Shown here: piece by piece, positions 9,017-17,561 of the stretch
How positions within the stretch are numbered: position 1 is the stretch's first letter
Layout of the letters: every line of letters starts with the position of its first letter
Origin: Rheinheimera sp.
Lineage (GTDB): Bacteria; Pseudomonadota; Gammaproteobacteria; Enterobacterales; Alteromonadaceae
Assembly (NCBI GenBank): GCA_003543135.1
Contig: DPJG01000018.1
Coordinates: 124,001-188,000, forward strand
DNA length: 64,000 bases
Direction: 5' to 3'
Program-made: the position numbers and the translations under genes
Notes under the pieces: generated by a model
Databases searched by the model: none
Seen by the model: only the letters and a program-made list of their open reading frames with translations
What the model was told of the DNA's origin: nothing

Positions 9017-9446
9017 CGCTGACGCCTGCCCCAAGGTATGCCGCGATATGTTATGCCGCGCCAGCGAACGCACAGCAACAGCACTGATTTTTGTGTCAAA
9101 CCACCCTATTCCATTGCCCAAAAGTCCGTTAATTAAGGCCGTACATGTGCCCTCTGGTTTTGATGTTGCCGACAATAAAATTGCCGCCGACATTTTGCCC
9201 AATGACTTGTTAATCACCCAGGATATTCCGCTGGCAGCCGCAGCTATTGCCAAAGGTGCTTTGGTGATCACTCCCAGAGGCGACGTGCTTGATAAAAATA
9301 ATATTGGTGAGCGTCTGACACTGCGTAATTTTCAGGAAGAGCTGCGCGGCAGTGGTATGCTCAGTGGCGGCCCGGCAGCTTTGGACAATAAAGACAAACA
9401 AAAATTTGGTAATGCGCTGGATAAGTATTTAAGTAGCAAGCGTTAA
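9000..9446 (+). CDS. yaiI: YaiI/YqxD family protein (UPF0178, DUF188)
   Basis: A conserved 148-residue protein of the PIN-like DUF188 family with no established activity. The family signature MPIWIDADACPK opens the protein, and the central DLLITQDIPLAAAAI and ALVITPRGDVLD segments and the RLTLRNFQEELR stretch are intact. Conserved Asp residues in DADACP and TQDIPLA suggest a nuclease-like metal site (inference). A strong AGGAGG ribosome site inside the GNAT gene sets the start. Confidence 0.93.
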   Translation: MPIWIDADACPKVCRDMLCRASERTATALIFVSNHPIPLPKSPLIKAVHVPSGFDVADNKIAADILPNDLLITQDIPLAAAAIAKGALVITPRGDVLDKNNIGERLTLRNFQEELRGSGMLSGGPAALDNKDKQKFGNALDKYLSSKR

Positions 9447-9506
9447 GCTCACACTATCCCATCGCACCGCTGGCAACGACTCTTCAAGCAAAAGGACAAC
9501 AGCCTG

Positions 9507-10241
9507 TTAACTCTGTTGCCTTGCACTTACCCCTTTAACAGCAGGGTTAAAACTATTGGTGAGCTGCCATTTGGGTTTAATTGGTGTCAGCGGCAAGGTT
9601 CTTTTGCGGGCAACCAGCACATAAGCTGAACCAAAATAATGTAAATGATGCTCTGCCCACAGTTTAAAGGCGGGTAAATTGTTTTTCTCCGACAACATAC
9701 TGCTGCAAAACAGCCGCTGTTCGTACAAAACCTCAAACCCAAGCAAATGTAGCCAGTCTTTCACCCTCGCCATACTAAAAAAACGTCCTGTCCAGGGTAA
9801 ACGATGTTGCAGGCCGGGCCAGAGTTTTAACAGCCCGCAGAGACTCACAGGATTAACGCCGCTTAACAGCAGATAGCCGTCCGGCATCAACACCCGGTGA
9901 GCTTCACGGATCACATGATGTGGATCTTGTGTATATTCCAGACAATGTGCCAGCAATACGGCATCCACTGCATGTTCGATAAAGGGCAGATCATCAGGAT
10001 CGGCCATGACAGTGGCGAGTTCAGCTTGAGTTGCCAGCCTGATCTGGTGCTTAATGCTGCAGGCACTGGTATCAAGGGCACTACTCAGATCGCCAACTTT
10101 TAACAAGTGGTAACCAAAGATCCGCGGCCACCACAAGTTAAACTGCGCTTCGAGCTGCTGCGAAAGTGCCTTGCCACTGGCAAAATCAGTCCAGCGCAGC
10201 GGCACTGTGGCAGGGATATGTCGGCTTAATGCAGGTTTCAT
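9507..10241 (-). CDS. yafS: class I SAM-dependent methyltransferase, YafS-like
   Basis: 244 residues with a Methyltransf_11-type core. The post-I acidic region ATVMADPDDLPF is followed by AVDAVLLAHCLEYTQDPHHVIREAHRVLMPDGYLLLSG (read in two parts, about residues 92-128). Conserved NPVSLCGL and GFEVLYEQRLF follow. The gene is divergent from gloB with 62 bp between them, as yafS is in E. coli, and this synteny supports the name. The substrate is unknown. Motif I is poorly conserved, so SAM binding is inferred from the rest of the fold. Confidence 0.85.
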   Translation of the reverse strand: MKPALSRHIPATVPLRWTDFASGKALSQQLEAQFNLWWPRIFGYHLLKVGDLSSALDTSACSIKHQIRLATQAELATVMADPDDLPFIEHAVDAVLLAHCLEYTQDPHHVIREAHRVLMPDGYLLLSGVNPVSLCGLLKLWPGLQHRLPWTGRFFSMARVKDWLHLLGFEVLYEQRLFCSSMLSEKNNLPAFKLWAEHHLHYFGSAYVLVARKRTLPLTPIKPKWQLTNSFNPAVKGVSARQQS

Positions 10242-10303
10242 CGTGCTGGCGCCCTTATTACCAAACCAGGTGAATTACAAAATAATCTAAAGAGATCAAT
10301 CAG

Positions 10304-11083
10304 ATGTACCATATCACTGCCATAGCTGCATTTAAAGATAACTATATCTGGTGCTTGCATCATCAGGGCAAAGCTGTACTGGTCGACCCGGGTGACGCCG
10401 AACTGGTCACTGCTTTTTTAACAGCTCATCAGCTGGAGCCTGTGGCCATTCTGGTCACGCATCATCACTGGGATCATGTGGACGGCATTCCTGCTTTGCA
10501 ACAACACTGGCCTGAGTTAGCAGTGTATATCAGTGCCGGTGAGCGCGACAAAACCAGGCATCAGTTAAAAAATTGCCATATTGTCAGTGATACGATGCAG
10601 TTTGTGGTGCAAGAGCTGCAATTAACTTTTAGCGTGTTGGCGGTGCCTGGCCATACGTTGAGCCATGTTGCTTATTTTTGTCAGCTTCAGGCACAAGAGC
10701 CGGTGCTTTTTTGTGGCGACACGCTGTTTAGCGCTGGTTGTGGCCGCTTATTTGAAGGTACACATCAACAAATGTACCAGTCACTTGGAAAAATCAACAC
10801 ACTGCAAGGCAACACACAAATTTATTGCACCCACGAATATACCCTGGCCAATCTGCAATTTGCTAAGGAAGTGGAACCAGACAACAACGCCATAGTCGAA
10901 CACCGGGTCTGGTGTGAAACCAGGCGTGCTGCCAATCAGCCAACATTACCAACCAGTCTTGAGAAAGAGCGGCAAATTAATCCTTATTTGCGCTGTGAAA
11001 TTCCGGCATTACAACAGCGTTGGCAGCAACAGAACGGCGCTGACTTATTCCGTTTTTTAAGGTTATGGAAAGATCGGTACTAA
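10304..11083 (+). CDS. gloB: hydroxyacylglutathione hydrolase (glyoxalase II)
   Basis: Hydrolyses S-D-lactoylglutathione to lactate and glutathione in methylglyoxal detoxification. The binuclear metal site is complete: THHHWDHVDG (about residues 52-61), the next His in VPGHTLSH, Asp in FCGDTLFSAGCGRLFEG and His in CTHEYT. The C-terminal substrate domain ends in FRFLRLWKDRY. Length 259 is normal. Neighbours yafS (divergent) and mltD (131 bp downstream) repeat the E. coli order. Confidence 0.97.
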   Translation: MYHITAIAAFKDNYIWCLHHQGKAVLVDPGDAELVTAFLTAHQLEPVAILVTHHHWDHVDGIPALQQHWPELAVYISAGERDKTRHQLKNCHIVSDTMQFVVQELQLTFSVLAVPGHTLSHVAYFCQLQAQEPVLFCGDTLFSAGCGRLFEGTHQQMYQSLGKINTLQGNTQIYCTHEYTLANLQFAKEVEPDNNAIVEHRVWCETRRAANQPTLPTSLEKERQINPYLRCEIPALQQRWQQQNGADLFRFLRLWKDRY

Positions 11084-11214
11084 GCCAAACTTGCATTCAC
11101 CTCAAGAGCAGGTAACATACCGATCTTTTTGTCGCAGCCTGGTTGCGGGGAACAAGGCGGTATTTGCAGTGGCCGGCGCCACAGTTAACTTGCATTAAAA
11201 ATGGTAGCTCGCTG

Positions 11215-12807
11215 ATGGTTGTGTTTAAAAAAATTCTGTTGATGTTGATGGTGCTGACTCTGCTCAGTTGTGCGGCCCGCCCTGTGTCTACTTCGTCGCA
11301 ACAGCCGCAACAAGATATGACCCTATCAGATACAGCCACTGCGGATAACACAACACCAGCAGAGCCGGCGATTTCAGATGATTATTCTGCCGCAGCACCA
11401 CAGTATCAACTTTCTCAGTTTGACACCGTCTGGCAACGGATTGGCCATCAGGTCAAAATTAAAGTGCCGGACAATGCGGACATCCGCGCACAACGCGCAT
11501 TTTACAAAAGGCATCAAAAACTGCTGGATGAAGTGTCCAGAAGAGCAGAACCTTTTTTATATCACATAGTGCTTGAACTGGAAAAACGCAAGATGCCGGT
11601 TGAACTGGCATTATTGCCGATAGTCGAAAGTTCCTTTAATCCACTGGCGCAAGCTGGCGCCCCGGCAGGCTTATGGCAGATGGTGCCGCAAACAGCGCGA
11701 AACTTTGGCCTCAAACGCAATGAATGGTATGACGGTCGTAAAGATCCGATTGCATCCACCGCCGCCACCCTGGATTACCTGCAATATCTGTATCAGCTGT
11801 TAGGCCAGGACTGGCTCAATGCCGTTGCAGGATACAATTCGGGCGAAGGTACTATCGAAAGAGCTATCCGACGCAATCAGCAAGCTGGCAAGCCTATTGA
11901 TTTTTGGTCGCTGAACCTGCCCAGAAAATCTACTATCTATATGCCAAAATGGCTGGCACTGATTGATTTGGTGCAAAAACCTGAACAATACGATGTGCGT
12001 TGGGGTTATATTGCCAACAAACCCAGCATAGGTTTTGCCAGCATCAAAGGTCCGGTGGACATGGCTCAGGCAGCCAGTCTGGCCGGCTTATCTTTAATTG
12101 AACTTCGGAAACTCAATCCGGCTTTTCGAAAAAGCACCACTGCGCCTGGCGGTCCTTATTCACTGGTGTTACCGCTGGATAAAGTTGACTCCTTTAACCG
12201 CCAGAGTGAACAACTCAAACTACAAAAAATTTCAGTAACAACAGACAGTTACACTGTAAAATCCGGTGACAGTCTGGGCAGCATTGCCAAACGCTATCAG
12301 ATCACTGTTGCTGCGCTTCGAAAAGCCAATCAACTCAGCTCAGACCAACTGAAAATAGGCCAAAAACTGGCTTTGCCCGGCGCTGCATTTTCATCAGGTT
12401 CTTTTGCAGCTTCAGGCAATCAGCACAATGAAAAAGCCAGTAGCAAAAAACCGTCGCAGCAGCGCTCTTATCAGGTAAAAACCGGGGATAATCTGTGGGA
12501 TTTAAGCCGGGAGTTCAAAGTGGATTTAATGGAGCTGGCCAGACTGAATAAGTTAACCAAAAGCTCCGCATTAAAACCCGGACAAAAGATTTTGATCCCG
12601 ACAACAGCGAAAATCAGTCAGGCCAAAAACAGTAAGAGTAAAGACAAAAACGAAAACACAGCCCGTTATACCGTTAAAAGTGGTGATTCGCTGGATAAAA
12701 TAGCCAGAAAACACAAAGTGAAAGTCGCAGATTTAATGCGCTGGAATGCGCTGCAAGCGCACAGTACCTTACAACCGGGGCAAAAACTGAAAGTTTCAGG
12801 TGTATGA
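11215..12807 (+). CDS. mltD: membrane-bound lytic murein transglycosylase D with three LysM repeats
   Basis: Outer-membrane lipoprotein that cleaves glycan strands of peptidoglycan. A signal peptide with lipobox LLSC (Cys near residue 19) is followed by the SLT domain, whose catalytic Glu is in LLPIVESSFNP, then GLWQMVPQTARNFGL and AGYNSGEG. Three LysM domains follow, recognisable by YTVKSGDSLGSIA, YQVKTGDNLWDLS and YTVKSGDSLDKIA. About 530 residues. The frame is open 24 codons upstream, but start 11215 places the signal peptide at the N-terminus; GTG 11221 is an equally plausible start. Confidence 0.95.
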   Translation: MVVFKKILLMLMVLTLLSCAARPVSTSSQQPQQDMTLSDTATADNTTPAEPAISDDYSAAAPQYQLSQFDTVWQRIGHQVKIKVPDNADIRAQRAFYKRHQKLLDEVSRRAEPFLYHIVLELEKRKMPVELALLPIVESSFNPLAQAGAPAGLWQMVPQTARNFGLKRNEWYDGRKDPIASTAATLDYLQYLYQLLGQDWLNAVAGYNSGEGTIERAIRRNQQAGKPIDFWSLNLPRKSTIYMPKWLALIDLVQKPEQYDVRWGYIANKPSIGFASIKGPVDMAQAASLAGLSLIELRKLNPAFRKSTTAPGGPYSLVLPLDKVDSFNRQSEQLKLQKISVTTDSYTVKSGDSLGSIAKRYQITVAALRKANQLSSDQLKIGQKLALPGAAFSSGSFAASGNQHNEKASSKKPSQQRSYQVKTGDNLWDLSREFKVDLMELARLNKLTKSSALKPGQKILIPTTAKISQAKNSKSKDKNENTARYTVKSGDSLDKIARKHKVKVADLMRWNALQAHSTLQPGQKLKVSGV

Positions 12808-12991
12808 TCTCAACCAAGCAGGTTGCTTTTGCTGGGCTAAGTTTGTCCGCCAGATAAAGTGCGCGAGCTCAATTTGATGACCATGAGTGGATGTTAAAGC
12901 AGAGCTTTATCACTGTGTTTAAACACCAGCATAGGTTTATCACATAGCGCTAAAATATCTGAAAACCTGACCGGCGGACCAAATCGCAAAA

Positions 12992-13231
12992 CTAAACTTT
13001 TAGTCTGACTTCGCCTTTTTTACCGGGATGTTCATTTTGTAATTGCAAAGCCGGTAATAGCCCCCAACATATCAGCATCACAGGCGCCAGCCAGATATAC
13101 CACGGCATGCCGGGATGATCATAACTATGCCACCAGATGGTCAGGGCGGCGGCAAGTTGCAATAAAAGCCCCACACAACCAAAATAAAACAAGGTGGCAT
13201 TGAGCCATTTTTTGGGTAATACAACTTTCAT
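12992..13231 (-). CDS. small two-helix membrane protein, unknown function
   Basis: 79 residues with two predicted membrane helices (about LFYFGCVGLLLQLAAALTIW and IWLAPVMLICWGLLPALQL), separated by a short loop carrying WHSYDHPGMPWY, and a basic tail. Family not recognised. Its ATG overlaps the stop of the HDOD gene by 4 bp (ATGA), so translation is coupled; it may be a membrane partner of that protein, but nothing in the sequence proves this. The 184 bp downstream to mltD carries no other gene. Confidence 0.75.
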   Translation of the reverse strand: MKVVLPKKWLNATLFYFGCVGLLLQLAAALTIWWHSYDHPGMPWYIWLAPVMLICWGLLPALQLQNEHPGKKGEVRLKV

Positions 13232-14406
13232 AATTCAGGCTCCGTCACCTGCTGTTGTAAACGACAAAAGGTGTCAGTCAGTTTAAACTGAGCTAGTGCA
13301 TGCCAGCAGGGGGTTGGTAAACTCTCATCCTGTTGCTGACGACGAAACATCAGCACATAAGAACTCAGATGCAAAATGGTTTGTAATAAACCAGGCTCTG
13401 CGACTTCATTTAAGCTAAGCCGGTACATCACGGCGTCACATATATCCTGATCAAATCCCCACAACAACAACAAATAAGCACTGATCAGGCAGTGATCAGG
13501 GATCCCGTCCTGAAACATATCTTCTTCAGTTAAACGTTGCAGCTGCAGTGGCATGGCCGACAATAACACCAAAGGCCCCAGCACCTGTAATAAGCCGGCT
13601 AAAAACGCTTTGTCGGCAAGAGACGCGCCTCCCTGCTGGGTTTTGGCCAGCTGACTTGCCATGCCGGCCAGTTCAAAAGATTCGTGTAATAGCTGCTGAT
13701 GCAAATCTGCGCGGATCTTGCCTTCATACTGACTATGCAACTGCACGGCAAAAGCCACGGCTTTAATGAGGGAGCGGCCTAAACGTACCACCACTTCGGC
13801 CAAATCGACGGTCTGGCGGCTAAACCCCAGATAGGCAGAGTTAGCTATTTGTACCAGCTTCGCTGCCAATGGCGCTTCGCGGGCAATAGCCGTAGCCAGT
13901 GCGTGCGTGCTGCTGTTCGCATCATCTAACAACTGGAGCAGTGTATGATAGTGATTCTGCTGCACCGGCAGCGAATAAATCTGGCCGAGCTGATAACGGC
14001 TATGCGCAGTAAAATTGCCACTGTACAGCTGCTGCACCCGCAAAAACAGCTGGATAAATTGCTGATCGCTGACCGGCGACGACAGCAAGATCTGTGCAGC
14101 ATGGTTGGTCGCCAATAATAAGGTGTCGGTGTTTTTATCCGACAACAGCACCCGCACTGTTGCCGGACTATGGCGACAACAAAAATCCAGCAGCAAATCG
14201 CCACTGTCTTCGGGCTGTAGCCATTCGGTCAGCACTAATGTGACGGTCTCTGTTTTCAGTAATTGCCGGGCGCTTTTGGCATCGGCAACATAATGACAAA
14301 CCCATTCAGGCAGGGACTGTTGCAGCAAATGTCTAAGAGAAGCCTGCGCCAGCGGATCCGGCACTACCAGGATGGCTACAAAAGCCTGAGTGGGTTCTTG
14401 ATTCAC
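13228..14406 (-). CDS. HDOD-domain signalling protein with degenerate receiver domain
   Basis: 392 residues. The N-terminal part (about 8-125) has a response-regulator-like layout, but the position expected to hold the phospho-acceptor reads LVLTEWLQPEDSGDLL, with Glu instead of Asp, so it is probably not phosphorylated. The C-terminal part (about 145-350) is an HDOD domain, seen in ANSSTHALATAIAREAPLAAKLVQIANSAYLG and VVRLGRSLIKAVAFA (both read in parts). HDOD proteins act in signalling output without known catalysis. It overlaps the downstream membrane-protein gene by 4 bp. Confidence 0.85.
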   Translation of the reverse strand: MNQEPTQAFVAILVVPDPLAQASLRHLLQQSLPEWVCHYVADAKSARQLLKTETVTLVLTEWLQPEDSGDLLLDFCCRHSPATVRVLLSDKNTDTLLLATNHAAQILLSSPVSDQQFIQLFLRVQQLYSGNFTAHSRYQLGQIYSLPVQQNHYHTLLQLLDDANSSTHALATAIAREAPLAAKLVQIANSAYLGFSRQTVDLAEVVVRLGRSLIKAVAFAVQLHSQYEGKIRADLHQQLLHESFELAGMASQLAKTQQGGASLADKAFLAGLLQVLGPLVLLSAMPLQLQRLTEEDMFQDGIPDHCLISAYLLLLWGFDQDICDAVMYRLSLNEVAEPGLLQTILHLSSYVLMFRRQQQDESLPTPCWHALAQFKLTDTFCRLQQQVTEPEL

Positions 14407-14607
14407 TACGAAACTCCGGCAAAGGCGGGACTCTTTTTATTGTAGCCAACTTGAACTGACAATGCGGAGGAAGAGTCTGCGCTGCAACAACAACTTTGCT
14501 GATGTTGTAACACAGAGTCTGTGGCTGATGCCAGCCTGTTTTACCACTACGGATTTTGCGCGAATGCAGCGGCCATCAGCTGTCATCGGCCGCTGCCAAT
14601 TTGACTT

Positions 14608-15246
14608 TTACTGCGCGTCAGGTTGTTGCTCAGGTGAGGCTTTGATAAAAGCAGGCAACGAGGTGCAGTGCTGATAAATCCGTTTTAAGGTTGGATATGC
14701 TGATAAATCCAGACTAAAACGCACCGCGTTATACATCTGTGGCACCAGGCAAATATCCGCCCAGGTGACTTCATCACCAAAACAACAGCTGCCTGCGGTT
14801 TTCTGGATACGCAACTCCAGCGCTTGTAAACCTTGCTGCAACCAATGTTGGATCCAGTGCAGTTTTTGTTGTTCACTGAGACCTAGTGGCCCGGTGAGAT
14901 ACTGCAGCACCCGCAGATTGTTTAGTGGATGAATGTCACAGGCAATATCGAGCGCCACAGCCCGCACCTGCATCGCCTGCTTTAAATCTTTAGGCAATAA
15001 GGCCGGTGTTGGGTGTAACGCTTCCAAATATTCCAGAATGGCCAGCGACTGATTCAGTTTTAAATCTCCATCCACCAGCACGGGCACCAGTTGCGCCGGA
15101 TTCAGCGCCTGATAATCGGCACTACGCTGCTCGCCACCTTCTCTTAATAAATGCACATAACGGGTATCGGGCTGCAAGCCCTTTAAAGCCAGGGCAATAC
15201 GCACCCGGTAGGCTGCCGATGAACGCCAGTAACTGTAAAATTCCAT
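14608..15246 (-). CDS. maiA: maleylacetoacetate isomerase (zeta-class GST)
   Basis: Glutathione-dependent isomerisation of maleylacetoacetate to fumarylacetoacetate in tyrosine degradation. The zeta-GST motif SSAAYRVRIALALKG is at residues 9-23 (SSCS/SSAx active-site serine), with NQSLAILEYLE for glutathione binding and the C-terminal TWADICLVPQMYNA. Start ATG 15246 is chosen because GGAG is 6 bp upstream; 212 residues is the family length, and the longer open frame upstream crosses the terminator at 15279-15307. It is the last gene of the tyrosine cluster and separated from fahA by that terminator. Confidence 0.93.
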   Translation of the reverse strand: MEFYSYWRSSAAYRVRIALALKGLQPDTRYVHLLREGGEQRSADYQALNPAQLVPVLVDGDLKLNQSLAILEYLEALHPTPALLPKDLKQAMQVRAVALDIACDIHPLNNLRVLQYLTGPLGLSEQQKLHWIQHWLQQGLQALELRIQKTAGSCCFGDEVTWADICLVPQMYNAVRFSLDLSAYPTLKRIYQHCTSLPAFIKASPEQQPDAQ

Positions 15247-15278
15247 AACATGCTCCTGCAATAAAAACCGCACATAAC

Positions 15279-15307
15279 AAAAAGCTACCCATCTAGAGTA
15301 GCTTTTT
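15279..15307 (-). terminator. terminator between fahA and maiA
   Basis: AAAAAGCTAC (15279-15288) pairs with GTAGCTTTTT (15298-15307) around a 9-nt loop; the T run makes it usable in both directions. It splits the tyrosine-degradation gene string, so maiA is expressed by readthrough or by its own promoter. Confidence 0.8.
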
Positions 15308-15331
15308 GTCTGCATTATTGATCTTTGTGTT

Positions 15332-16354
15332 TCAGCGGCCTGGCTGATAAGCCACAACTTGTTGATCAATAGCACCAAAAACACTCTGCCCCTGCTCGTC
15401 CAGCACTTCAATGCGGATGCGATCACCAAACTTCATAAAAGCTGTGGCTGGTTTACCATCCCGAATGGTTTCAATCATCCGCACTTCTGCAATACAGCTG
15501 TAGCCAACACCACCTTCGTCAATCGAAGTGCCATAGTCAGTGCCCTGCTTGTTCGACACTGTACCAGAACCAATAATAGCGCCTGCTCCCAGGTTACGTG
15601 TTTTGGCAGCATGCGCCACCAACTGACCAAAGTTAAAGGTCATATCCACACCGGCATTGGGCTTACCAAAAAGTTTGCCGTTTAAATGCGACACCAGAGG
15701 TAAATGCAGTTTAGCGTCATGCCAGTGCTGACCCAACTCGTCCGGGGTCACAGCAACAGGGCTAAAGGCCGAAGCCGGTTTAGACTGGAAAAAACCAAAA
15801 CCTTTAGCCAGTTCATTTGGAATAAGACCACGCAATGACACATCGTTGACCAGCATCACCAGACGAATTTGACTGGCGGCCTGCTCCGGCGTGCATGCCA
15901 TTGGCACATCACCGGTGATCACTGCAACTTCACCTTCAAAATCAATGCCGTAGTCTTCAGATACCACTTCAATCTGATCACGCGGACCAATAAAGTCGTC
16001 TGAACCGCCTTGGTACATCAGCGGATCTGTCCAGAAACTTGGTGGCATTTCAGAGTTACGGGCACGGCGTACCAGCTCAACATGGTTCACATAAGCACTG
16101 CCATCGGCCCACTGATAAGCGCGGGGTAAAGGTGACTCACAATCGGCTTCGTCAAACACAAACTCGTTTTGCACTGAGCCCTGGTTCAGGCCCTGATAAA
16201 CTTCGGCCAGAGCAGGCGCCAGGCTTGACCAGTGGTCCAGCGCATATTGCAAAGTGGCAGCAAGATGCGGCACCGCCACTGCTTTTTTTAAATCGCGGCT
16301 AACCACCACCAACTGACCATCACGACTGCCATTTTTCAGACTGGCTAATTTCAT
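15332..16354 (-). CDS. fahA: fumarylacetoacetate hydrolase family protein (fumarylacetoacetase)
   Basis: Final step of tyrosine degradation: fumarylacetoacetate to fumarate plus acetoacetate. 340 residues with the FAH fold. The metal-binding acidic residues are visible in DYGIDFEGEVAVITGDVP (about residues 133-150), followed by VMLVNDVSLRGLIP and the GAIIGSGTVSN loop. Placement directly after hmgA and hppD supports fumarylacetoacetase rather than another FAH-family hydrolase. The weak ribosome site AGGA is 11 bp before the ATG. Confidence 0.93.
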   Translation of the reverse strand: MKLASLKNGSRDGQLVVVSRDLKKAVAVPHLAATLQYALDHWSSLAPALAEVYQGLNQGSVQNEFVFDEADCESPLPRAYQWADGSAYVNHVELVRRARNSEMPPSFWTDPLMYQGGSDDFIGPRDQIEVVSEDYGIDFEGEVAVITGDVPMACTPEQAASQIRLVMLVNDVSLRGLIPNELAKGFGFFQSKPASAFSPVAVTPDELGQHWHDAKLHLPLVSHLNGKLFGKPNAGVDMTFNFGQLVAHAAKTRNLGAGAIIGSGTVSNKQGTDYGTSIDEGGVGYSCIAEVRMIETIRDGKPATAFMKFGDRIRIEVLDEQGQSVFGAIDQQVVAYQPGR

Positions 16355-16421
16355 AACTTACATTTCCTATCAATTCTATTGTGTTGCAGCCTGAATGATG
16401 CAATTCAGGCCGCATGATGCA

Positions 16422-17561
16422 TCAGGTTGCAGGTTTTACTTTCCAGCTATTCACATAATCCGGATTTTCCGTCGCTTCAGCCGCAGGACCAACTTCCAGC
16501 GCGTCGCGCGTGTCCAGCATCACCGCCACTTCGTCGGTAAACTTTTTCCGGTACTCAAGGCCAGCCTGGAAGGCCTTTGGATGTGGACCATGGGTAAAAC
16601 CGGCCGGATGGAAAGTCACCATACCGCGTTCGATATTGTCGCGGCTGAAGAAGTCGCCGGCATGATAAAACAGCACTTCATCATAATCGTCATTGTTATG
16701 ATAAAACGGCACTTTTAACGCACCTGGGTCACTTTCAATCGGCCTTGGCACAAAGGTACAAACCACAAAACGCTGGGCCACAAAAGTAGTGTGCGCTGAT
16801 GGCGGCAAATGGTATCTGTGACTCATTAATGGCCGGATATCCCGCCAGTTAATCCGCATCACCGATAAATCACCGTGCCAGCCAATCGCATCCAAGGGGT
16901 TAAAGGGGAAAGTCACTGTCGAGATTTTATTATGGCGTTTGATCTGAACCTTGGTTTCCACTTCGCTGTACTGGGCTTTAAACGCATCGTCAATTTTTGG
17001 TGTATCCAGCATAGCCGCATCAAAAATGGCGTGATTACCCACCAGGCCTTTTTCCGGCAGCTGATATGAATCATTGGTCGCTTCAATCATCAGCACAAAC
17101 AATGGCTCATTTGGTACCAGGCGCCACATGGTCGACCTTGGGATCACCACATAGTCACCATCACGCAAAGTTAAATGGCCATAATCACAATAAAACTCGG
17201 CACTGCCTTCGTGAATAAACAGCAGATCGTCACCATCGGCATTACGCACCAAATAATCCATCGGTTCGCTGATACGCCAGGTGCGCATTTTACAATGGGC
17301 ATTGTGAAGTAGATCTGGGACTAACCACGGCGAATTGCTTTGATCTTCACCAATCTGGTTAAAGTTAAACAGCCGTGGCCGCAATGGACCCTGCCAGTCA
17401 CTCCAGCCGGTTGGCGCATGGGTATGATGCAAATGTGACGCCGGGCCAAAAAAGCCACTGCGACCGGTTTCGCGTTCATAAATCGCCTGCTCAGGGAAGT
17501 CGGCATGCGCCTGACGCGACACATTGCCTTCTTTAATCGGAAAGGACGCCCACTTACGCAT
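16422..17561 (-). CDS. hmgA: homogentisate 1,2-dioxygenase
   Basis: Opens the ring of homogentisate to maleylacetoacetate using Fe(II) and O2. The C-terminal cupin segment with the iron ligands is visible: VLFYHAGDFFSRDNIERG followed by MVTFHPAGFTHGPHP (about residues 300-335). Start ATG 17561 (MRKWASFPIKEG) overlaps the end of hppD by 8 bp; the open frame further upstream only shadows hppD. At 379 residues it belongs to the shorter bacterial form, not the ~430-residue form. Co-transcribed with hppD and fahA. Confidence 0.94.
   Translation of the reverse strand: MRKWASFPIKEGNVSRQAHADFPEQAIYERETGRSGFFGPASHLHHTHAPTGWSDWQGPLRPRLFNFNQIGEDQSNSPWLVPDLLHNAHCKMRTWRISEPMDYLVRNADGDDLLFIHEGSAEFYCDYGHLTLRDGDYVVIPRSTMWRLVPNEPLFVLMIEATNDSYQLPEKGLVGNHAIFDAAMLDTPKIDDAFKAQYSEVETKVQIKRHNKISTVTFPFNPLDAIGWHGDLSVMRINWRDIRPLMSHRYHLPPSAHTTFVAQRFVVCTFVPRPIESDPGALKVPFYHNNDDYDEVLFYHAGDFFSRDNIERGMVTFHPAGFTHGPHPKAFQAGLEYRKKFTDEVAVMLDTRDALEVGPAAEATENPDYVNSWKVKPAT

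Noticed and set aside
14462-14674. Plus-strand 70-codon frame between the HDOD gene and maiA
   Set aside because: It overlaps the maiA 3' end antisense and lacks a ribosome site.
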